Source: Prevotella sp.
GTDB taxonomy: Bacteria; Bacteroidota; Bacteroidia; Bacteroidales; Bacteroidaceae
Length of the DNA stretch: 38,175 bases
Assembly (NCBI GenBank): GCA_017412705.1
Contig: JAFPWS010000050.1
Span: 1 to 38,175, forward strand
Direction of reading: 5' to 3'
Of the stretch, positions 32,081 to 38,175 are shown in pieces. The translations under genes were made by a program, and so were the position numbers. A model generated the notes under the pieces. That model was given only the letters and a program-made list of their open reading frames with translations. It did not search any database and was not told the DNA's origin. The stretch's first letter is position 1. Each line of letters begins with the position of its first letter.

Positions 32081-34873
32081 ATGCTAAAACGATTTTACTC
32101 ATTAACTTTAGTGTTGCTGTGCACCCTGATGACAGCTTGGGCTTCTGAAGTAACTGTTAGCCCGACACTGGACGTAAACTTCCGTACGGCCTCAGGCAAC
32201 ACCGCCTGGAACTCAGGCTATCCCAAGAGTGCTGCCGAGGATGGTAACAACGACTTCGAGCTGACCTATGCGGCAGGTCTCTTTGCCCTGCAGAAGTACA
32301 CGGTGGCTGACTTGCAGAACGCCAGCAAACTGGTGATTACGCTGACTGTGGGCAGCAAAAGCGGTGTGGATGCCGTGAAGATGTGGCCCTTTGCCAACAA
32401 CACGTGGACGGCAGAGACGGGTGTCGACGACATCATTCCTTTAGTGACCACCGCTGTTGGCGTAGCTCCACGTGCTACTGAGGGCACGGTCAATACGCCT
32501 GCTATCAGTGGTAAAAAGGTGTCGGGCAGTGACCCTGCTCAGGCTACCTTTACCATCAGTGGGGATGCTCTGGCTGCCATCAAGGCCAATGCTACCAGCG
32601 ACGGAACATTTACCCTGTTGCTGACCAACAACGACCTGCTGAACTCGAACAACAAGCGTTCGTACCTCTCTAATAATACAGCCAATGCAGAGACCAGCCG
32701 TCCTCAACTGGTGGCCACCATTGAGACCCCTTCGGTGGTCAACAAGACCACGGGTGTGAGCTATGGCACGCTGGCCGAGGCTTTCGCTGCTGCAGTAACC
32801 GCAGGAACGGACGCAGAGCTGGAGGTAAGCGACGACCAGACACTGACAGGCCGTCTGACGTGGAACAAGGCTGCTACTCTGACCATCACCCCGACGAAGG
32901 ACATCACCATCAAGGGACACAAGAACGGCATGTGGTTCCTGAACAATGCTAAGAAGAGTGGCGACAACGTGGGTGTGCTGAATATCGGTGGAGGCAACTA
33001 CACCATCACACTCGATGGCCAGAACAATGAGTTTGGCTACGACGTGACGAAATATGAGGAGAACGGAACCATCGCACTGACCAACGTGGTGTTCCAGAAC
33101 TTCAACCTGAATAACGCAGGCCACCTGGTAGGCTCAAAGGCCAGCGAGGGTCAGATGATTCTCGACAAGGTGACCTTCAAGAATTGTACGAATCCTGCTG
33201 ATGCCTACATCTACAAGGCTCGCGTCACCAACGACCGCGTGGTGCTGAAGGGCTATCTGAACATCGACAGCGACTGTCCCGGAACAGCTATCTATGCGGC
33301 TTCAGAAACGAAGACCAGTGGTACGACGGGCCGTATCAAGATTGATGACGACGAGTTCACGGCCTCCAACACCATCACCATCGAATGGCCTGGCACAAAG
33401 GCTGAGGGCATTGTGGTAGTTATCGGTTCAAAGGCTGCCAATGCTTCAAAGTTTAAACTGACCGATACCGACTGGCGTCTGGAACGCAAGTCCAGCAACG
33501 GCGACCTCATCATGAAGCCCGCAAAGAGCGACTTAGGTCCTTGGCTGGATTTCGTACAGGGCAGCTATACCCATCCCGGACTGTTGCACACCAGTGCAGA
33601 CATTGATGCTGTAAAGGCTCGACTCACAGCCAACGAAGCTTTGGCAACGGCAGCCTATAGTCGTTTGGAGACTCAGAGCGGTGGCACGGCAGCTGGTGCA
33701 GTGGAATACCTGAAGCGTATGGATAAGAAATGGGAGTCAACATATAGTGACTATGCCAACTTCTCACGTGCCGTCACCGATGCCAAGCTGGCTTACAATC
33801 TGGCTTTGCGCTATCAGTTGAAGAACAGTACGGCATCTGCCGATGCTGCTGTGAAGATTCTGAACGACTGGGCAAAGAATTGTAAGGGTATTCTGCGTAT
33901 TGACGATGGTTCGTACGTCAATAATGTGCCCGACCCCAACGAGTATCTTATCACTATTCAGGCTTATCAGTTCGCCAATGCTGCCGAACTGCTGCGCGAC
34001 TACAGCGGTTGGCAGGCTGACGACTTCACAGCCTTCAAGACCTGGATGCGCAACACTTTTGGCGAACTGGCCTATCGCTTCCTGAATAACCATCACGGCC
34101 AGAGCAACAAGCTGCACTACTGGTTGAACTGGGACTTGGCCTGTCTGAACGCCATGCTCTCTGTGGGTATCCTCTGCGACGACAAGGCAATGGTTGACTA
34201 TGCACTGGCTTATCCCACCAGCGGTGAGGGTACTGGCAACGTGAATAATGCCATTGTTGCTACCCACCAGGATCCCGACTCTGACGAGACGCTTGCACAG
34301 TGCCAGGAGTCAGGTCGCGACCAGGGTCACGCCACACTCGACGTCACTCTGTTGGGTGTACTCTGCTTAACCACTCAGAATAGTGGGGCGAATATCGACC
34401 TCTGGACAGCATACAAAGCACTGGAGATGGCCGAGTATGTGGGTAAGTACAACCTGAAGAACACTGATGGTAGCTACGTTTATGCTGCTGACAAGGTGCC
34501 CTTCACCACGTATAACAACGGCGAAGTAGAACATACCGCCCTCTCTGAGGATGCCCGCGGTACGGAGCGTCCCTGCTGGGAACTCTTCCATGCCTATGCC
34601 AAGAAGAACTCGAAGGCCGATGCTTACACAGAGGCTTGGGTGAAGTACTGGCGTGCAAAGAACACCTACGGTGAAGGCGAGTCTGCCGCTAACGACGAGC
34701 TGGGCTTTGGTTCGCTGATGTTTGGTGCTGAGGTTTCGACCACAGGTATCCAGACACTCCAGAAGAACCAGTCAGTTCAGGATGGTGTTTACTATAATCT
34801 GCAGGGCCAGCGTGTAGACAACCCCACCAAGGGTCTCTACATTGTCAACGGCAAAAAGGTTATCATCAAATAA
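32081..34873 (+). CDS. Secreted modular lyase: CBM96-like, beta-helix, PL38-like domain and sorting tail
   Basis: The 930-residue protein has a signal peptide (ending at AWA). Residues about 22-225 resemble a CBM96/DNRLRE-type beta-sandwich (VSPTLDVNFRTASGNTAWNSGYPKS, TSRPQLVATI). Residues about 230-480 are a beta-helix-like region (LTNVVFQNFNLNN, LDKVTFKNCTN). Residues about 485-895 are the alginate-lyase-superfamily domain with Asn683-Trp684 and QESGRDQGHA at 742-751. The last 35 residues (YYNLQGQRVDNPTKGLYIVNG, ending KKVIIK) are the same kind of sorting tail as in the beta-helix protein at 30139. It is probably a large cell-surface lyase that holds on to the polymer while cutting. A 94-bp stretch (32816-32909) is almost identical to the end of the window in the next gene. 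Confidence 0.8.
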   Translation: MLKRFYSLTLVLLCTLMTAWASEVTVSPTLDVNFRTASGNTAWNSGYPKSAAEDGNNDFELTYAAGLFALQKYTVADLQNASKLVITLTVGSKSGVDAVKMWPFANNTWTAETGVDDIIPLVTTAVGVAPRATEGTVNTPAISGKKVSGSDPAQATFTISGDALAAIKANATSDGTFTLLLTNNDLLNSNNKRSYLSNNTANAETSRPQLVATIETPSVVNKTTGVSYGTLAEAFAAAVTAGTDAELEVSDDQTLTGRLTWNKAATLTITPTKDITIKGHKNGMWFLNNAKKSGDNVGVLNIGGGNYTITLDGQNNEFGYDVTKYEENGTIALTNVVFQNFNLNNAGHLVGSKASEGQMILDKVTFKNCTNPADAYIYKARVTNDRVVLKGYLNIDSDCPGTAIYAASETKTSGTTGRIKIDDDEFTASNTITIEWPGTKAEGIVVVIGSKAANASKFKLTDTDWRLERKSSNGDLIMKPAKSDLGPWLDFVQGSYTHPGLLHTSADIDAVKARLTANEALATAAYSRLETQSGGTAAGAVEYLKRMDKKWESTYSDYANFSRAVTDAKLAYNLALRYQLKNSTASADAAVKILNDWAKNCKGILRIDDGSYVNNVPDPNEYLITIQAYQFANAAELLRDYSGWQADDFTAFKTWMRNTFGELAYRFLNNHHGQSNKLHYWLNWDLACLNAMLSVGILCDDKAMVDYALAYPTSGEGTGNVNNAIVATHQDPDSDETLAQCQESGRDQGHATLDVTLLGVLCLTTQNSGANIDLWTAYKALEMAEYVGKYNLKNTDGSYVYAADKVPFTTYNNGEVEHTALSEDARGTERPCWELFHAYAKKNSKADAYTEAWVKYWRAKNTYGEGESAANDELGFGSLMFGAEVSTTGIQTLQKNQSVQDGVYYNLQGQRVDNPTKGLYIVNGKKVIIK
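32816..32909 (+). repeat. Long direct repeat, copy 1 (module start)
   Basis: This 94-bp stretch codes for ELEVSDDQTLTGRLTWNK and following residues at the start of the beta-helix module. It returns with few changes at 38082-38175 in the next gene. Confidence 0.85.
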
Positions 34874-34892
34874 ACTCAGCCTTAATTCAATG

Positions 34893-34934
34893 AATCGGGA
34901 GGCAGGCTACAGATGGCTTGTCTCCCGATTTATT
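34893..34934 (+). terminator. Terminator after the modular lyase gene
   Basis: AATCGGGAG (34893-34901) and CTCCCGATT (34922-34930) are exact complements, with partial pairing in the loop and a weak T run (TATT). Confidence 0.7.
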
Positions 34935-34992
34935 GGATAAAGTTATAATAATGGGTGAAGCATTGCCGGAGTTAGGGGAAACATAAAGTATG

Positions 34993-35029
34993 AGTAAAAA
35001 GGGAGGGTGGAGCGTATCACAAAGAAAAC
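34993..35029 (+). promoter_or_regulatory. PUL element copy G, upstream of the right-edge gene
   Basis: AGTAAA (34993-34998), 14 bases, CGTATC (35013-35018) and ACAAAGAAAAC. The seven-base spacer end GGTGGAG is close to the TGGAG before the same half in copy D. The second half starts 42 bases before ATG 35055. Confidence 0.75.
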
Positions 35030-35054
35030 CTGAAATAGTATAAATAAAAAAGAT

Positions 35055-38000
35055 ATGCTTATGAAACAGTCAACTTACTTAAAAAGCCTTTTGGCTTTCC
35101 TGCTCCTGACGGTAGGAGCAAGTTTCGCTTTTGCAGAGGACTGGACGCTCGACAGTGAGTCATACGGTCGTACTAATCTTAACGAAAGCACATATAGCTG
35201 GAACAGCGGATGGCCTAGATCTCCGAGCAGCACAAATAACACGTTTAATGCCAATGTAAGAAAGACGGGTATGTTTGTGGTGCAAAAGTACACGGTCAAC
35301 AATCTAGCCGCTGTCAAGTCACTGACACTGAAACTGACAGGTCCCACTAATGGAGGCACCGATGCCTTGGCAATATGGTCTTACGGTTCTACAAACCCAT
35401 GGCCTTCAAGTTCTAATGTTGCTGAAGTGGCGTCCGCCGTGAATACAATAGTTGGTGTTTCTCTTAACACCACAACTGGTTCTGTCAACACACCCCTTGT
35501 AGACGGAGGCAGCAATAAAACCACTGAGACCAACTACATGACTGCTACATTTACCATTAGTGGCGATAAGCTGACAACATTGAAGAACTCAGCTAATGGT
35601 AACTCCTTCTATCTGCTTATCACCAATAAGACCAGTGAGATAACAACGAGTGATGCTGAACGTAAATTCTACAGCAGCGGACATGAGACAACTAGCTATC
35701 GCCCGACGCTGACCGTAACTTACGACAAGGTTGGCGTGACATACGGCGACGGCACCAAGACCAACTATAGCTCTTTCGAGGCAGCCAGAAGTGCAGTTGC
35801 CACTGCCGCACAAGATGCCACCATCGTCGTGATGGAAGACCAGAATATCACCTCACGTGTGAATGCCATCACTGGAAAAACTATCAACATTGTCGCAGGT
35901 GTTGATGGCGTAACACTAACCAATACCGCTTCTAACACGCTGTCGTTCTTGGCCAATGCGAGCAATGCCGGTACCATTAACGTGGGCAGTTCCGACCATA
36001 CCCTGATTATCAAGAATAGCGCAACAACCACTAACAGTGTAGTGGAAGTTTCTGGTACGGGTGATGCAGCGGCAAATGCCATTATTAACATAGAGAATGT
36101 CACCTTCAAGGATATTACTAAGACGGCAAAAGCAGAGAATCCAGATGTTAATGGTCTGATTAAGACAAATAACTCCGCTCCAAAGGTTTCGTTGAAGAAT
36201 GTCACTTTCGACGGATGCAGTGTTGCTGGTACTGATGAAGGCATTGTTTTATGTAATGCCAATGGAATGGTGACACTGAGTGGAGGATTGACATTTAATA
36301 ATTGTACTGGGCACAATTTCAGGGTCAAGGGCCGTATGGAGGAGAACAGCTTCACGCCTTCGCAGGTGATGACCATCTACAGCGACGGCATCGCCCTCGG
36401 CTCGTCGGCAGTCATCAAGATGACACCAGCCAATACTGCCTATTATACGCTGGTCAACGAAGACCGCTGCCTCATTGGCAAAGGCAATACCAGCAACGAA
36501 GAACTCGTAGTCAGCGAAGCCTATACACTGAGTGTACCATCCACAAACGCCACGACCCTGATTTTGCCTTTCGCAACAACGATTCCCGAGGGTGTTACAG
36601 CCTATACCTTGGCCTATACTGATGGGGCTGCATCTGTAAAGGCTACTCAGGTTGAAACTACTCTACCGGTCAATACTCCAGTATATATTAGTGCTACAGG
36701 TTCTGAAGCAGGAACAAAGTATAAGTTCAATGCCAGCACACGTGCAACTTCAGCGACTGCGTCAAATACCAATGTTGAAGAAACTGCAAGAACAAGCGGT
36801 GCCTTGACGGGTGTGTATTCGTCGACAAATATATCATCTGGATATGTGCTTAGTGGAGCAAGTTTTGCAAAGGTGACTGAGTCCACTGCCGTTGACGCGT
36901 ACAAAGCCTATCTCACCGCAACGGAGACAGCACCTACGCCTCTTACAGTTAACACCTCAGGTGTTGAGTATACGATTACTCCCAATGTCGCTGAGAATGG
37001 CACCCTATCTGTATCCCCCACTGCCGCAGGTGCAGGCGAGACTATTACGGTGACGGCAACTCCTAATGATTCTTATACGTTGACGGCACTCAAATATAAC
37101 GATGGTAGTGACCATGATATTTCGATAGAGACAACACCATATACATTTGAGATGCCCGCTGCTAATGTAACTGTATCAGCAACATTTACAGCTCCTACAA
37201 CTCAGTACATGCTGACCATCGGCGAAATGACCAATGGTAAAATTCAGATTTCTGAAGCAGATGCTGCAACGACCAAGTATGATGCGAATACAGAATTGAC
37301 ACTGACAGCTGTGTCAACAAACGATAGCTATGAGTTTGACAAGTGGACATCAGACGGAACAACAGAACTTACAGCAAACGAAGACAACATTATTTCCATC
37401 AACGGAAGCACAATGAATGTGAAGATGACAAAAGACTTCACTGTTGTTGCCACGTTCAAGGAAAAATCTACAAGTCCAACGACATACGCCATCACAAAGG
37501 CTGATGCTACAAATGGAAGCTTCACGGTGAATGTGAGTGACGCAGAGGTAACTGAAGCTGCTTCGGACGCAACAGTTACAATTACAGTTACTCCAAACAC
37601 TGGCTATGAAGTGAATACAGTCACTGTCGTTAAGACTGATGAAACAACAACCTCAGTTACAGTAAATGGTGAAGGAAACTCTCGTTCTTTCACTATGCCG
37701 GCCTATGCAGTAACTGTAACTGTGACATTCAAGCAGATAAAGTATACCATATTAAAGACAGAAACTACAAATGGTAGTTTTACTGTCAATGTAGGCGAAG
37801 ACGAGGTTACGTCAGCAGTTGAAGGAGCGACGGTAACTATTTCTGCTATTCCCGCAGAAGGCTATGAGTTGGCTACACTAACTTATACGCCAGAAGGTGA
37901 AAATGCTCTAGATATCAAAGAATCAAAGCAATTTACGATGCCCGCTAAGGCAGTAACTATTACAGCTACCTTTACAGCACTACCACCTTCAGCCTACCTA

Positions 38001-38175
38001 GTATATGACGTGACCAACAGCAAGGGCTATGCCACGCTGAACGCTGCCGTAGATGCCCTGAGCGGGGCAACCAGTGACGTGGAGCTGGAGGTGAACGAAG
38101 ACCAGACACTGACAGGCCGACTGACCTGGAACAAGGCATACACGCTGACCATCACTCCGACGAAGGACATCACCA
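35055..38175 (+). CDS. Large secreted modular protein with CBM96-like domain, beta-helix and InlB-like repeats (3' end outside window)
   Basis: The frame starts at ATG 35055 (MLMKQSTYLKSLLAFLLL, signal ending near AFA) and stays open to the right edge, 1040 codons. Residues about 28-225 are CBM96-like (STYSWNSGWPRS, TSYRPTLTVTY). About 226-480 are beta-helix-like (INIENVTFKDI, SLKNVTFDGCS). About 490-560 are the AYTLSVPSTNATTLILPFATT module shared with the protein at 30139. Four InlB-B/Flg_new-type repeats follow (36964-37197, 37204-37464, 37484-37735, 37741-37980), each ending in a (M)PAxxVTxTxTF phrase. A second beta-helix module then begins with the 94-bp repeat seen at 32816. By analogy with the neighbouring protein it may continue into a PL38-like domain, but this cannot be seen. 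It probably acts at the cell surface. Confidence 0.8.
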   Translation, partial: MLMKQSTYLKSLLAFLLLTVGASFAFAEDWTLDSESYGRTNLNESTYSWNSGWPRSPSSTNNTFNANVRKTGMFVVQKYTVNNLAAVKSLTLKLTGPTNGGTDALAIWSYGSTNPWPSSSNVAEVASAVNTIVGVSLNTTTGSVNTPLVDGGSNKTTETNYMTATFTISGDKLTTLKNSANGNSFYLLITNKTSEITTSDAERKFYSSGHETTSYRPTLTVTYDKVGVTYGDGTKTNYSSFEAARSAVATAAQDATIVVMEDQNITSRVNAITGKTINIVAGVDGVTLTNTASNTLSFLANASNAGTINVGSSDHTLIIKNSATTTNSVVEVSGTGDAAANAIINIENVTFKDITKTAKAENPDVNGLIKTNNSAPKVSLKNVTFDGCSVAGTDEGIVLCNANGMVTLSGGLTFNNCTGHNFRVKGRMEENSFTPSQVMTIYSDGIALGSSAVIKMTPANTAYYTLVNEDRCLIGKGNTSNEELVVSEAYTLSVPSTNATTLILPFATTIPEGVTAYTLAYTDGAASVKATQVETTLPVNTPVYISATGSEAGTKYKFNASTRATSATASNTNVEETARTSGALTGVYSSTNISSGYVLSGASFAKVTESTAVDAYKAYLTATETAPTPLTVNTSGVEYTITPNVAENGTLSVSPTAAGAGETITVTATPNDSYTLTALKYNDGSDHDISIETTPYTFEMPAANVTVSATFTAPTTQYMLTIGEMTNGKIQISEADAATTKYDANTELTLTAVSTNDSYEFDKWTSDGTTELTANEDNIISINGSTMNVKMTKDFTVVATFKEKSTSPTTYAITKADATNGSFTVNVSDAEVTEAASDATVTITVTPNTGYEVNTVTVVKTDETTTSVTVNGEGNSRSFTMPAYAVTVTVTFKQIKYTILKTETTNGSFTVNVGEDEVTSAVEGATVTISAIPAEGYELATLTYTPEGENALDIKESKQFTMPAKAVTITATFTALPPSAYLVYDVTNSKGYATLNAAVDALSGATSDVELEVNEDQTLTGRLTWNKAYTLTITPTKDIT
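36964..37980 (+). repeat. Four InlB-like protein repeats coded in tandem
   Basis: Units begin with YTITPNVAENG, YMLTIGEMTNG, YAITKADATNG and YTILKTETTNG and are 80-90 residues each. The last two are the most alike in DNA (around 37497 and 37756), which suggests recent duplication. They probably act as a spacer stalk between domains. Confidence 0.7.
38082..38175 (+). repeat. Long direct repeat, copy 2 (cut by the edge)
   Basis: Nearly the same 94 bases as 32816-32909, in the same reading frame (ELEVNEDQTLTGRLTWNK). The identity may continue outside the window. Confidence 0.85.

Overview
The window looks like a Bacteroidales chromosome, most probably Prevotella or a relative. Reasons: a SusC/SusD pair, lipoproteins and beta-helix proteins with a type IX secretion-like C-terminal tail, promoters of the TTTG-N19/20-TAnnTTTG type, almost no Shine-Dalgarno sequences, and the VirE/DUF3874-type and DUF6078-type genes. 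Nearly the whole window is one polysaccharide utilization locus (PUL) for a uronic-acid-containing glycan. Everything here is read from sequence and family knowledge; no search was run.

Layout. 1-907 (minus): GH88 unsaturated glucuronidase lipoprotein, cut by the window edge. 1025-7220: a tightly coupled operon of a PL38-like/GH28-like fusion enzyme, GH97 and GH127. 7271-8674 (minus): a hipBA toxin-antitoxin pair with a broken hipA. 8812-13652: GH43, DUF4861, a KduD-type dehydrogenase and an MFS sugar/uronate transporter, then a possible small RNA at about 13692-13813. 13819-14280 (minus): DUF6078-like protein. 14281-14927: a repeat-rich non-coding region in front of a VirE/primase-like ATPase (14928-17072). 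17182-20034: membrane-spanning propeller/AraC regulator without kinase. 20206-20718: ECF-type sigma factor with no anti-sigma. 20840-28829: susC, susD, a Big-domain surface protein and a PL38-like lyase. 28891-30012 (minus): RAYT/REP-type transposase. 30139-38175: secreted beta-helix protein, a 47-residue peptide, a CBM96-like/beta-helix/PL38-like protein, and a large repeat protein cut by the right edge.

How it fits together. Secreted and surface lyases would cut the uronate backbone, SusCD and the surface lipoprotein would bind and import oligosaccharides, and periplasmic GH97, GH127, GH43 and the GH28-like module would remove neutral or galacturonate-type residues. GH88 would release the unsaturated uronate. 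DUF4861 plus KduD and the MFS carrier would pass it towards 2-keto-3-deoxygluconate. The exact glycan is not determined; glucuronan- or alginate-like chains with arabinose/hexose decoration are candidates.

Most interesting signal. Eight intergenic sites share one bipartite element, (C/A)GTAnn-N14-CGTATYA..., always with exactly 14 bases between the halves. Seven lie 24-56 bases before the start codons of seven PUL transcription units. The eighth precedes no gene but a short stretch ending in a terminator, which suggests a regulon-controlled small RNA. The element is either the promoter of the orphan ECF sigma factor or a 20-bp-spaced direct-repeat operator for the AraC-type regulator. A second theme is nine palindromic elements inserted in frame inside four genes, in the same window as a RAYT transposase that carries its own internal hairpins.
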